A DNA stretch of 64,000 bases, from NCBI GenBank assembly GCA_017546175.1, contig JAFYXM010000010.1, forward strand, positions 1 to 64,000, given 5' to 3'. This document shows, piece after piece, positions 27,823-36,095 of the stretch. This DNA comes from Elusimicrobiaceae bacterium (GTDB lineage: Bacteria; Elusimicrobiota; Elusimicrobia; Elusimicrobiales; Elusimicrobiaceae). A program made the position numbers and the translations under genes. A model generated the notes under the pieces. That model saw only the letters and a program-made list of their open reading frames with translations. It was not told where the DNA came from and searched no databases. Numbering within the stretch: position 1 is the first letter of the stretch; every line of letters begins with the position of its first letter.

Positions 27823-28572
27823 TTATTTCTCCTGTTTAAACTCTACGGTAACCGTAAGTTCGTCTTTATCATACAGCATGGGAAGCGGCGGGAACGGGCC
27901 CGCATTAATGACGGCAGATTTGGCGGCAAAGTCAAAACTGTCATCTCCCGAAGATTTTTCTATTTTCAAATTCTTAATTTTTCCGTCTCTGGCAATAGCA
28001 AAAGAGACCAATGTCCCCAGTGTTACCCCAACGGGGCGGCGGCTTTCCCATTCGCTCCATAGGCTATTGCGCACTTGAGTGATATACCAAGGATAAGGGA
28101 AGGTGGCAAAATCGGTCTGGATATTCCCCCCTTCAAATTCACCCTCTCCCCCATTACCGCTATCGGCAGCGGTTTGGGAAGAATTGGTATCCACCACTTT
28201 GGGGGCGTCATCTACTTCATCTAAAATGCTGGGAGCGGCCAAAGGAGCGGGAGCAGCCTTTTTCTTAGTTTGTTTTTTAGTGGAAATCTCACTTTTAGAT
28301 TGGTAAGCCTTTTTGTCCGCTTTTTTAGGCGTTTCTGTTTTTTTAGGGGCGGGAGCTTGTGCTATCTCTTTTTTAGGTTCTGATTTGGCAGCACCTTGGT
28401 TGGCCGCGGCGGCCGGCTTGGCGGAAGATTGCATGGATACTACTTTGCCACTGCCTATAAAATCAATAGTATAGGTGGTTTTCGGTTTTTTGACGGCAGG
28501 AGAAAGCAACACCATAATAAGCAGTGCCAGTGACAAGTGTAATCCGCAAGAGAGTGCAAAATACCGGTTCAT
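27823..28572 (-). CDS. TolA/TonB-like energy-transducing protein
   Basis: A 249-residue protein with an N-terminal inner-membrane anchor (about residues 5-25, CGLHLSLALLIMVLLS). A long Lys/Ala/Pro-rich periplasmic stretch (about 45-120) and a C-terminal TonB/TolA fold (about 165-249; TLVSFAIARDGKIKNLKIEKSSG, then FPPLP) follow. It carries the energy from the ExbB/TolQ-ExbD/TolR motor to the outer membrane. It overlaps the ExbD/TolR gene by one base. TolA is favoured because only one QR pair is here and no TonB-dependent receptor is near, but TonB cannot be excluded. Confidence 0.85.
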   Translation of the reverse strand: MNRYFALSCGLHLSLALLIMVLLSPAVKKPKTTYTIDFIGSGKVVSMQSSAKPAAAANQGAAKSEPKKEIAQAPAPKKTETPKKADKKAYQSKSEISTKKQTKKKAAPAPLAAPSILDEVDDAPKVVDTNSSQTAADSGNGGEGEFEGGNIQTDFATFPYPWYITQVRNSLWSEWESRRPVGVTLGTLVSFAIARDGKIKNLKIEKSSGDDSFDFAAKSAVINAGPFPPLPMLYDKDELTVTVEFKQEK

Positions 28573-28973
28573 TAGTTTTTAGACAGGACCCCTATTCCCA
28601 ACTTGGCAGCACCAAGCTTCTTAGCAATATCAAACACATCTACCACCGTTTGTATCGGTACGTTTTTGTCTGCTTCTACCATGATGGTTTTCTTATTTGC
28701 TTTGCCCATGCGCAGTACCAATTCCCTTTCCAAGTTGGTAAGTGTATAACTGCGGTTATCAATGCGAATGGTGCCGTTTTTTTGCACCTCAATGCGAATG
28801 ACGTCATCTTCGGCCGTTGTATTGACGGCATTAGATTTGGGTAGGTCCACATTCATTTGCATCTGTACAAGCATGGGGCTCATTACCATAAAGATAATAA
28901 GCAAAATTAACGTGATGTCAATAAACGGCACCATGTTAATATCGGCCATGACGGTTTTTCTTTTGTGAGCCAT
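28572..28973 (-). CDS. tolR: ExbD/TolR-family motor protein
   Basis: A 133-residue protein with one N-terminal transmembrane helix and a periplasmic domain. The helix region DINMVPFIDITLILLIIFMV carries the aspartate needed for proton flow in this family, and VDLPKSNA follows. It lies 3 bp after the ExbB/TolQ gene and overlaps the TolA/TonB gene by one base. Confidence 0.93.
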   Translation of the reverse strand: MAHKRKTVMADINMVPFIDITLILLIIFMVMSPMLVQMQMNVDLPKSNAVNTTAEDDVIRIEVQKNGTIRIDNRSYTLTNLERELVLRMGKANKKTIMVEADKNVPIQTVVDVFDIAKKLGAAKLGIGVLSKN

Positions 28974-28976
28974 AAA

Positions 28977-29615
28977 TTACCCGCGGCGTTGGAAAATAAT
29001 TTCGTCGGCCATGTTTTCTAATTCTTTTCCAAAGTATTCCGTTTTGGATAAGAAATAGTTGTAGGCGATAACAGCCGGAATAGCTACAAATAAACCGGCG
29101 GCGGTATTAATCAAAGCTTCGGCAATACCGGCCGCTACAACGGAAGCACCTCCGGCCGCAGCCGTAGCACCGGCTAAGTCTTTAAAAGCGTGCATAACAC
29201 CAATTACCGTACCAAACAAGCCGATAAAAGGAGTAATACTTCCCAACGTACCCAGTACGGTTAGTTTGCGCTGTAATTTGGTGATTTCCCAATCAATGGT
29301 AGAAGCGGCAATTTCTTTCAGTTCCGTATTAGAGCGGTCTAGCTTGGTAATTAATGCCATGATCACTTGAGCGGCAGGCGTGTTTTTGGTCATTTCTTTG
29401 GTACAGGCATCTTTTACTTTTTCGTAATTATCCGAGTGAAGCGGATGGCGGCAATAATTGATTAATTTACGAGAAATACCAATGCTTTTTCTGAAGTTAA
29501 AAAAACGTTCCAAAATAATGGATAAAGAAAAAACAGAAAGCAACAGCAGTACAATCAGTACCGGTCCTCCGGCAGCGAATAATTCGCGCAAGTTTGTCAT
29601 ATTGGAAAAGTCCAT
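28977..29615 (-). CDS. tolQ: ExbB/TolQ-family motor protein
   Basis: A 212-residue inner-membrane protein with three helices. The C-terminal part has LGTLGSITPFIGLFGTVIGVMHAF and the GIAEALINTAAGLFVAIPAVIAYNYF segment, both hallmarks of the proton channel of the TolQ/ExbB pentamer. AAGGAGAT 6 bp before the ATG sets the start. First gene of a five-gene minus operon: tolQ, tolR, tolA-like, unknown membrane protein, SDR. Confidence 0.94.
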   Translation of the reverse strand: MDFSNMTNLRELFAAGGPVLIVLLLLSVFSLSIILERFFNFRKSIGISRKLINYCRHPLHSDNYEKVKDACTKEMTKNTPAAQVIMALITKLDRSNTELKEIAASTIDWEITKLQRKLTVLGTLGSITPFIGLFGTVIGVMHAFKDLAGATAAAGGASVVAAGIAEALINTAAGLFVAIPAVIAYNYFLSKTEYFGKELENMADEIIFQRRG

Positions 29616-29643
29616 ATTGAGTATCTCCTTTGTTTATTTAACT

Positions 29644-29672
29644 ATTAAAATCGGCATTCCGAAAGAATGCAA
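29644..29672 (-). promoter_or_regulatory. Candidate promoter of the tol operon
   Basis: On minus: TTGCAT, 17 bp, TTTAAT, about 28 bp before the tolQ start. A six-base hairpin (GCATTC / GAATGC) lies inside the spacer and may be a weak terminator of the upstream pgpA operon. Confidence 0.5.
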
Positions 29673-29681
29673 ACGCATATA

Positions 29682-30185
29682 CTAAAAAATACCTGCGTGG
29701 GAAAGTATTATAAAAATCTGTAAAGCAATATTGGCCAATATTCCTGCCGATACGTCATCAAAAACTACGCCAAAAGCATTGGGCATACGGTCAAAATATT
29801 TCACGGGCCACGGTTTTAATGTATCAAAGGTACGAAACAGCACAAACGCCGCCAATAAATACGGCCACGTACGCGGCAAAAACATCATGGCTGTAAAGTA
29901 TCCGGCCGCTTCATCAATGACAATCTTGGGGTTGTCATGACCTTTAAAAGTTCCCCCCAATTTTGCTTTTTTGCAAATCCATATACAAAATATCCAAAAA
30001 AGGACCAAAACAAGCAAATAGCCCATAAAGTGATACGGAAATAATAAAACAAACGGTACAGATAAGGCCGTTCCCAAAAAACCTGCCCCCGTATTTTTTT
30101 TGAAAGGAATGACCAAAGCCGGCAAATAACTGATAAAAAATCCGGTAGCTAGAGCATTGATTATTTTTTGCACGGCAAACTCCAA
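29682..30185 (-). CDS. pgpA: Phosphatidylglycerophosphatase A
   Basis: A 167-residue membrane protein of the PgpA family, which removes phosphate from phosphatidylglycerophosphate. The diagnostic segments are HDNPKIVIDEAAGYF, FRTFDTLKPWPV and DDVSAG, which carry the acidic catalytic residues. It overlaps pgsA, the preceding step of the pathway, by 25 bp. The two genes therefore make phosphatidylglycerol together. Confidence 0.94.
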   Translation of the reverse strand: MEFAVQKIINALATGFFISYLPALVIPFKKNTGAGFLGTALSVPFVLLFPYHFMGYLLVLVLFWIFCIWICKKAKLGGTFKGHDNPKIVIDEAAGYFTAMMFLPRTWPYLLAAFVLFRTFDTLKPWPVKYFDRMPNAFGVVFDDVSAGILANIALQIFIILSHAGIF

Positions 30186-30781
30186 GATTTTCTAAGCAGT
30201 TCCCAATTGTTTCTTAAATAAGAAATGGCACTGACCCATGTGATAATGGCGGCAATGGCCGTAATGGCATAGGGGATTTGGCTCAAAGTGTTAAAGATAA
30301 TTTGGCAAACCGTTTGGGCATTTCCTTTTAAGATGTGAGATAAATGATACAGGTCTAACACAAAGAAGATAGTCCCTACAGCCACCATTTGAATCACGGT
30401 TTTAAATTTTCCCCAACGTTCAGCAGCCATTACTTTACCTTCTAAAGCAGCAATTACGCGCAAGGTGGAAATCATCAGTTCTCGCAGTAAGATAAAAAAT
30501 ACAGCCCAAATGGGTACGTCCAATTCCCGAATTCCCACAAAAGCAAATAAGGCTGCCGCTACCAAAATTTTATCTACAAAAGGATCTACAATAGCTCCAA
30601 AAGGGGTGATGGTATTGGTTTCGCGGGCTATTTTCCCATCTACCCAATCGGTACTGGCAGCTACGATAAAAATCAGTGTAGCCGTAAAACGTGCCCACGC
30701 AAAAGGCAGCAAAATAAAGATAAACATCACAATTGATAAAGCGGCACGGGTAAGTGTGATTTTGTTGGCTAGTGTCATCAT
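30161..30781 (-). CDS. pgsA: CDP-diacylglycerol-glycerol-3-phosphate 3-phosphatidyltransferase
   Basis: A 206-residue inner-membrane enzyme with several helices. The CDP-alcohol phosphotransferase motif D(x)2DG(x)2AR(x)8G(x)3D(x)3D is complete (DWVDGKIAR, then GAIVDPFVDK). It makes phosphatidylglycerophosphate for membrane lipid. AAGGAA precedes the first of two adjacent ATG codons. It is 1 bp from the lolA-like gene and overlaps pgpA. Confidence 0.94.
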   Translation of the reverse strand: MMTLANKITLTRAALSIVMFIFILLPFAWARFTATLIFIVAASTDWVDGKIARETNTITPFGAIVDPFVDKILVAAALFAFVGIRELDVPIWAVFFILLRELMISTLRVIAALEGKVMAAERWGKFKTVIQMVAVGTIFFVLDLYHLSHILKGNAQTVCQIIFNTLSQIPYAITAIAAIITWVSAISYLRNNWELLRKSWSLPCKK

Positions 30782-30782
30782 A

Positions 30783-31427
30783 TTATTTGATTCCTTTGAA
30801 TAAATTTTCCTGCAACGGCATATTAATCTGCGTGTTAGATAAAACAGCTGTGGTTTGCATCAAGTCGGAAAGGATACGAATCTTCATCGGGAAACAATCC
30901 TTTTCTTGGATAGATACATAAAGAGTATAATTTTCCGCCTTTGCTTTAGGCGTTAATTTCAGCAGCACCGTATCTTGTTTGTATTCCAAAACAACGGTAT
31001 TATGTTTGGCAATTAAAGCTTTATAATTACCAAAGTCAAACAAGGCTTTATTGGGTTGACCGGCACTCCATTCGTTCCAAGACAAAGAAGAGATTGTTTT
31101 TCCTTTTTCATCTAACATCAAAATGGTTTTTTTATCGGTAAGGGCCGATTGGGTAATGTTCTTTCCTTCCAAATTATCCAAACGTAAGAGAGAGCCAGAT
31201 TGTTTATAAGACAGCTCTCCTTCAGATTGACTGATAAGCAGACCGTCATATTCCGTGGTTTGCAAGAAATGGGTCTGAAGGGTTTTTAAATGGCTGTCCC
31301 AATCTGTAAAACAAGTAATATAATCTTTTGACGGCTCTTGCACAGCAGAGGCATTTTTCCCCTCTTCCGCTCCGATAAAAGAGATACAACATACACATAA
31401 AAACAAACTACTTATAAACCGTTTCAT
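30783..31427 (-). CDS. lolA: LolA-like outer-membrane lipoprotein carrier
   Basis: A 214-residue secreted protein with signal peptide MKRFISSLFLCVCCISFIGA. The mature part starts with a helix and LKTLQTHFLQTT, then GELSYKQSGSLLRLD, a lipoprotein-carrier pattern. It should shuttle lipoproteins through the periplasm. The start at 31427 is chosen because CAGGAG precedes it and a signal peptide follows; a longer frame to 31487 lacks both. Its first 20 bp overlap the end of ftsK. It has two Cys pairs in the signal peptide region only. Confidence 0.82.
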   Translation of the reverse strand: MKRFISSLFLCVCCISFIGAEEGKNASAVQEPSKDYITCFTDWDSHLKTLQTHFLQTTEYDGLLISQSEGELSYKQSGSLLRLDNLEGKNITQSALTDKKTILMLDEKGKTISSLSWNEWSAGQPNKALFDFGNYKALIAKHNTVVLEYKQDTVLLKLTPKAKAENYTLYVSIQEKDCFPMKIRILSDLMQTTAVLSNTQINMPLQENLFKGIK

Positions 31428-33738
31428 ATTCAGGCTCCTGATATTTATCGGTATCTTTGTTTTGAAGCGCTTGAATCTGTGCTTCAATTAAATCGTAGTG
31501 AATTTCCCAACGGTTAGATCCCTCGGGCTTGGTAATAAAACCTTTCATTTCCAATACACTTAAAATGTTGGTGGCACGGGCAGAAGAGCCAAAATTAGCT
31601 TTCAGCAAATCTTGAGAAACACGTCTGCGCTCCATGATTAAATTTAAAGCTTGCAAAAGTTCCTCCGGAGAGGTGCCTAATCCATCTTGCGGGCGCACCA
31701 TGGAGTGATCGGCCATGATTTGCACCGGATAGTCAGGCGCACCTTGGCTGCGTAAGAAATCAGCCACGGCCGTAATTTCTTTTTCACTTACATAAGCCCC
31801 TTGGATACGCAGAGGCTCTTTATCAGACGTGCTTTGATAGAGCATATCTCCTCTACCTAACAAATTTTCCGCACCCATGGCATCTAAAATAACTTTTGAA
31901 TCAATACCGGAAGCCACCTGTAAAGCAATACGAGACGGACAGTTTGCCTTAATTAGACCGGTAATCACTTTGACGGACGGACGCTGGGTACATAAAATCA
32001 GGTGAATACCCAGTGCGCGGCCCATTTGGGTTAAACGCTGTACGGAATCTTCAATAGCGGCTTTCGTTTGCAGCATTAAGTCTGCCATTTCATCTATGAT
32101 AACAAAGATATAGAACATTTTTTCTTCATTGTGTTCTTGGGCCCATTGGTTATAGCCTTCAATATTTTTTACCTTTGCCAGTTGCATGATGTTAAGGCGT
32201 TTTTCCATAACTTTAACCAACATTTGTAAAGATTTTACCGCCGCATTGGCATCGGTAATTACGGACACATCATCACAAGAAGTCTTGGGGTCATAAAGGT
32301 GCGGTATGCCGTCATACAAAGTTAATTCTACCCGTTTAGGGTCAATCATCAAAAATTTAACTTCGTTCGGTTTATGTTTAAAGAGCAAAGACATGATGAT
32401 CGTATGCAAGCAAATAGATTTACCGCTGTTGGTGGCACCGGCAATCAAGATGTGAGGCCATTTTTCCGCTACGGAGCCGGCAGGGTTTCCGTCGGCATAG
32501 CGGCCTAAAGCAATCGGCAACACAGCTTTGGAGGACGCATAAACGGGAGATTGTAAAATCTCTTTCATGGTAACCATAACGGGGGTCGGGTTGGGAATTT
32601 CAAAACCGACGGCTTTTTTGCCCGGAATAGGGGCTTCTACACGGATAGAGCGGGCCTCCATGTGGGCTTGAATGTCTTGGGCCAAAGAAGCAATATCGGA
32701 AACATAAACCCCGTCATCAGGCATTACTTCGTAACGGGTTACCACAGGACCGGGGGACACGCCCGTTACATGAGCGCCAACCCCAAAGTCTTTTAAAATT
32801 TTTTCCAAACGGCTGGTAGATTTTTGAATTTCTTCGTCGGTCGGACCCACAATGCCGTTATTAATTGGGTCAGCCAATAAATCTAAAGAGGGCAGCTGGA
32901 AGGTGGCAGGATCAAAAGGTTTAAGCTCCGTTTGTTCGGGTTGCTCGGTTTGTTCTGCGGAATTTTCTTTTTCTACTTTTTTCGCTTTGGTCTGTGTGGC
33001 GCGCGGCAATTCTTTTACCATGCCGGCCACAGGTGCCTTGATTTGCGTGGCGGGGCGGTAAATTTTAAGTTTGGAGGGTTCTTCTTCGGATTCGGAGGAG
33101 TCTTCATCTGAGGAAGAGTCTTTTTTAGAAGAAATTTCTTTTTTCATTTCTTCTTTGGCTTCTTTTACTTTTTCTTTCAGTTCTGCGCGCGCATCCATCC
33201 AACCTTGGAAGTCATCACGCAAAAACTCAAGACTTTTTTGCAGCATTACTTTCCACGGAATAGCTATTAACATGTGAAGTCCTACGAGCAAAAGTGCCAA
33301 GGAAAAGAAAGAAGCTCCCACAGGTCCGGCAAAGTTTTCAAACCAGTAAAACAGTTTTTCTCCCACTGCACCACCGGAGATCTGAGAATGAGTAAAAATA
33401 AGGCGCAACATGGTGAGTACGGCAGCAAAAGAAGATAAAGTTATTAATGCCCCGAAGAGAAAAAAGAAAAAGGCGGTCGTTTTCTTAACCAAGCTGCGCA
33501 CCAGCCAATAGGTTAAGAACAAGGGAATCAAAGGAGCCCCTTGACCAAAAACTTGATAAAACCAAGAATGTATGAATTCACTGGCAGAGCCTTTGGTACG
33601 TCCAAACCACAGCATGGCAAAGAGCCATGCATCAATGGCAAAGCCCAAAATATACAGCGCCGACGCCAGCCAACGCACGGAAGATTGTTTGGGTGTTTTT
33701 TTCTTAGATTTTTTACGGGCGTAATAGTACTTTGCCAT
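31408..33738 (-). CDS. ftsK: FtsK/SpoIIIE DNA translocase
   Basis: A 776-residue septal DNA pump for chromosome segregation. Four or so N-terminal membrane helices (about residues 20-160) are followed by an acidic/Lys-rich linker and the motor. The motor has Walker A AGATNSGKS, Walker B FVIIDEMADLM and the TQRPS segment. A C-terminal winged-helix gamma domain (RRRVSQDLLKANFGSSARATNIL) reads KOPS-type sites. The start MAKYYYARKK at 33738 is preferred to the ATG at 33765, because the -10 box lies between them. It leads the ftsK-lolA-pgsA-pgpA operon. Confidence 0.94.
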   Translation of the reverse strand: MAKYYYARKKSKKKTPKQSSVRWLASALYILGFAIDAWLFAMLWFGRTKGSASEFIHSWFYQVFGQGAPLIPLFLTYWLVRSLVKKTTAFFFFLFGALITLSSFAAVLTMLRLIFTHSQISGGAVGEKLFYWFENFAGPVGASFFSLALLLVGLHMLIAIPWKVMLQKSLEFLRDDFQGWMDARAELKEKVKEAKEEMKKEISSKKDSSSDEDSSESEEEPSKLKIYRPATQIKAPVAGMVKELPRATQTKAKKVEKENSAEQTEQPEQTELKPFDPATFQLPSLDLLADPINNGIVGPTDEEIQKSTSRLEKILKDFGVGAHVTGVSPGPVVTRYEVMPDDGVYVSDIASLAQDIQAHMEARSIRVEAPIPGKKAVGFEIPNPTPVMVTMKEILQSPVYASSKAVLPIALGRYADGNPAGSVAEKWPHILIAGATNSGKSICLHTIIMSLLFKHKPNEVKFLMIDPKRVELTLYDGIPHLYDPKTSCDDVSVITDANAAVKSLQMLVKVMEKRLNIMQLAKVKNIEGYNQWAQEHNEEKMFYIFVIIDEMADLMLQTKAAIEDSVQRLTQMGRALGIHLILCTQRPSVKVITGLIKANCPSRIALQVASGIDSKVILDAMGAENLLGRGDMLYQSTSDKEPLRIQGAYVSEKEITAVADFLRSQGAPDYPVQIMADHSMVRPQDGLGTSPEELLQALNLIMERRRVSQDLLKANFGSSARATNILSVLEMKGFITKPEGSNRWEIHYDLIEAQIQALQNKDTDKYQEPEYETVYK

Positions 33739-33746
33739 ATACATAT

Positions 33747-33775
33747 ATTCTAGCACTTTTAGCACGTAAATAAAA
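33747..33775 (-). promoter_or_regulatory. Promoter giving a nearly leaderless ftsK mRNA
   Basis: On minus: weak TTTTAT, 17 bp, extended -10 TG-C-TAGAAT. The -10 ends 8 bp before the ATG at 33738, and no Shine-Dalgarno is seen. Confidence 0.5.
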
Positions 33776-33790
33776 GTAATTTTAACATGA

Positions 33791-33817
33791 AAAAAGCCCC
33801 GCTTAAACGGGGCTTTA
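33791..33817 (-). terminator. Terminator of the accB operon
   Basis: On minus: AAAGCCCCG / CGGGGCTTT stem with a six-base loop and a T run. It lies right after the small winged-helix gene. Confidence 0.88.
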
Positions 33818-33819
33818 AA

Positions 33820-34056
33820 TTAGAATTGCGGTTGTTGCTCAATGTCGGGCTGAGGAAGCGAAACTTTGTAATTAATGCCGTCTGCTTCCAAGCGAATTTT
33901 ACCTTGATTGAGTAAAACCCCCAAAGACATATAAAGCACAGAACTGGATAAATGCAAGGCCAATTTTAATTGCCAAGAAGAGGCTTCTTTTTTATCTTGC
34001 AAATATTCCAACATGCGATTACAACTGGCTTGAATGGTTTCTTGTAACGGGGTCAT
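33820..34056 (-). CDS. Small winged-helix protein (DUF2582-like)
   Basis: A 78-residue protein. Three helices (MTPLQETIQASCNRMLEYLQDKKEA, then SSWQLKLAL and VLYMSLGVLLNQGKI) are followed by a short beta hairpin (IRLEADGINYKVSL). This matches the DUF2582 type of stand-alone winged-helix domains, whose role is not established. It begins 2 bp after accB. Confidence 0.75.
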   Translation of the reverse strand: MTPLQETIQASCNRMLEYLQDKKEASSWQLKLALHLSSSVLYMSLGVLLNQGKIRLEADGINYKVSLPQPDIEQQPQF

Positions 34057-34058
34057 AG

Positions 34059-34562
34059 TTAAATCCTTTCAATGGCAAATAAAGCATCGCCTTGTTTAAT
34101 GGGTTTGCCGTTTTCAATAAGTACTTTCTGGATAATACAGTTAAAATCGGCGCGTACTTCGTTAAATACTTTCATGGCTTCTATTAAACAAATCACTTCC
34201 CCTTTTTTCACTTGGGCGCCTTCTTTAACAAACGGAGGAGCACTGGGAGAAGACCCACGGAAGAAAATACCCATTAAAGGAGCTTTAATCGTTTCTTTGT
34301 ATTGCTCTTGAGAAACAGCAGGAGCCACAGCTCCGCCGGCGGAAGCGGCTGCGCCCACGGCTACGGGCACGGGCATAACGGCGGGTTTAGATTTTACTAA
34401 ACGCAGGTAAAGACCGTTTTGGTCATATTCAATCGTGTCAATATTATTATCCTGCATAAAGGAGTAGAGCTGTTTTACATCTTTCAAAATCGGGGATTCT
34501 TTCACCGCCGGTTTTTTAGCGGTTACTTTTTTGGGTGCGGCTTTCTTAACAGTTTTTTTCAT
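34059..34562 (-). CDS. accB: Biotin carboxyl carrier protein of acetyl-CoA carboxylase
   Basis: A 167-residue protein. A Lys/Ala-rich N-terminal stretch is followed by the usual BCCP helix and a C-terminal biotinyl domain with EAMKVFNEV, where K131 should carry biotin. The PGMF-type strand appears as KAPLMGIFFRGSSPSAPPFV. It acts in fatty-acid synthesis with AccC and AccAD, none of which is in this window. GAGGG lies 9 bp before the ATG. The 103-bp region upstream (34563-34665) holds a 6-bp perfect hairpin (CAGATC / GATCTG, 34587-34604) of unknown meaning. Confidence 0.9.
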   Translation of the reverse strand: MKKTVKKAAPKKVTAKKPAVKESPILKDVKQLYSFMQDNNIDTIEYDQNGLYLRLVKSKPAVMPVPVAVGAAASAGGAVAPAVSQEQYKETIKAPLMGIFFRGSSPSAPPFVKEGAQVKKGEVICLIEAMKVFNEVRADFNCIIQKVLIENGKPIKQGDALFAIERI

Positions 34563-34665
34563 AAAGAAAATACCCTCATTTAAACTCAGATCTTGCGCGA
34601 TCTGTTACCAACATGTATATATTTTACATAATTTAAAAAAGTTTAGCTAAATCATCTGGGGCCGA

Positions 34666-36027
34666 TCAATCAGCCGAGTCTGAAAAAACGTCCGAATCAA
34701 TAGGTTGAGATAGCCCTAAAGTGCGTTCTACTTCAAACGCGGAAATGGCAAAAGCGATATTATCAGCCACATCATCAACAGAGTCTGCTCTTCTTGTATA
34801 GCTGTTCACGCCCAGCACTTTTCCGCTTTCAAGCGAAATTAACGGTCCTCCGCTATTTCCGGAGTTTATAGCGGCATCCGTTTGTAAAACATATCTGCCG
34901 GCATCGTTTCTGGCTGCGCTGATAATTCCTTGCGAAACACTCCATTCTATACCATACGGGGCTCCAATAGCGGCCACCTTTTCACCTGTGATATATTGAG
35001 CGGGATCTGATTCTAATTGCAAATAAGGGAAGTTTTCCCCCTCTATTTTAATTAAAGCTAAATCTCTTTTTTTATTGGTTTTGATTACTTTGGCAAAACG
35101 TACTTTGTTTTTTAAGGCATCTTTTGGCAGGTCTTCCAACGGTTTGGTTTTATCAAGTAAATGCCTTTCATCATATAGTAATACGGCCACATCTCTGTCT
35201 TTACCGACTACATGTCTATTCGTCACAATGTATCCGTCAGAGCTAATCAAAAAACCGGACCCCAAACCTGTGCTGTTGTGGATAAATACCGTAGCTTGCA
35301 TAAACGGAAGGAACTTCCCGTCCATACGGATATTGGTGTTTTCGCTATTGTGGTCTTTGTTGAAATTCATTTGATCTTCTTTCATTTCAGGTATGATTTG
35401 CTTAGATAAGGAATTTTCCAATGCCTTCTCAATTCTGTTACGTACTTTACTTCCGTATATTTGTATATCTAAAGGCCATAAAATTCCCAAACTGATAAGG
35501 GTAAAAAATCGGCTTGTCCACAGTATCGGATCTGAATAAGAACTGGGTAATAGATCGCGGGAAATATCTTGATAACGAGCAACGGCATAACCCGTTTTCG
35601 GATTGCGAACGGTCAATTGTAAGTATGTGCTAAGAACAGGGTCAAACGTGTAATCTGCGGCCAAAACGCCTTTTCTGCGGTATTTAGCCAGTCCCATATC
35701 TACTCTGGAGTCAAAATCTAATTCTACGACGTAATCATAGTTATTGCGAAATTCATATTTGTTTACCTCTACTTCGGTAAATAAGGTGGCTAAGGCGTCA
35801 GCCACGACCACAGGCAGACCGTCGTTTAGGCGGAAGGTGTAAATATGATCATTATCTAAATAAATGTAATTTTCGTAATATTTATCTGATACCACCATTA
35901 CACGTGCGTCAATCTTGTTTTGAAAATCTTTATGTTTTTTATAGAGTCCGTGGCGGATAGCCCCGTGATAACTGCAAGCCTGCAAAAACAGCACGGAAGA
36001 CAGTAAAAAAGAGAGGAATTTTTTCAT
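34666..36027 (-). CDS. Trypsin-like serine protease lipoprotein (DegP/HtrA-type catalytic domain, no PDZ)
   Basis: A 453-residue protein with a lipoprotein signal (FLQAC at 14-18). Residues 25-215 form a domain I do not recognise. The protease domain (about 240-430) has the full triad: H272 in TNRHVVG, D322 in KRDLALIK and S392 in GNSGGP, in the DegP/S1C style. No PDZ domain follows, unlike DegP and DegS. It is probably tethered to an envelope membrane facing the periplasm. A nearly leaderless promoter lies just upstream. It precedes two secreted metalloproteases on the same strand. Confidence 0.87.
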   Translation of the reverse strand: MKKFLSFLLSSVLFLQACSYHGAIRHGLYKKHKDFQNKIDARVMVVSDKYYENYIYLDNDHIYTFRLNDGLPVVVADALATLFTEVEVNKYEFRNNYDYVVELDFDSRVDMGLAKYRRKGVLAADYTFDPVLSTYLQLTVRNPKTGYAVARYQDISRDLLPSSYSDPILWTSRFFTLISLGILWPLDIQIYGSKVRNRIEKALENSLSKQIIPEMKEDQMNFNKDHNSENTNIRMDGKFLPFMQATVFIHNSTGLGSGFLISSDGYIVTNRHVVGKDRDVAVLLYDERHLLDKTKPLEDLPKDALKNKVRFAKVIKTNKKRDLALIKIEGENFPYLQLESDPAQYITGEKVAAIGAPYGIEWSVSQGIISAARNDAGRYVLQTDAAINSGNSGGPLISLESGKVLGVNSYTRRADSVDDVADNIAFAISAFEVERTLGLSQPIDSDVFSDSAD

Positions 36028-36036
36028 AGTATTTTT

Positions 36037-36045
36037 ATTTTAGCA
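36037..36045 (-). promoter_or_regulatory. Extended -10 promoter of the serine protease gene
   Basis: On minus: TG-C-TAAAAT, 9 bp before the ATG at 36027, with no Shine-Dalgarno and no good -35. It predicts a leader of at most a few bases. Confidence 0.45.
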
Positions 36046-36059
36046 TTTAGTATTACTAA

Positions 36060-36090
36060 AAGAAATATCCCTCCATGTGGGCGGAGGGAA
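36060..36090 (-). terminator. Terminator of the metzincin-like protease pair
   Basis: On minus: TCCCTCC / GGAGGGA stem with an eight-base loop, followed by ATATTTCTTTT. Confidence 0.8.
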
Positions 36091-36095
36091 TAAAA

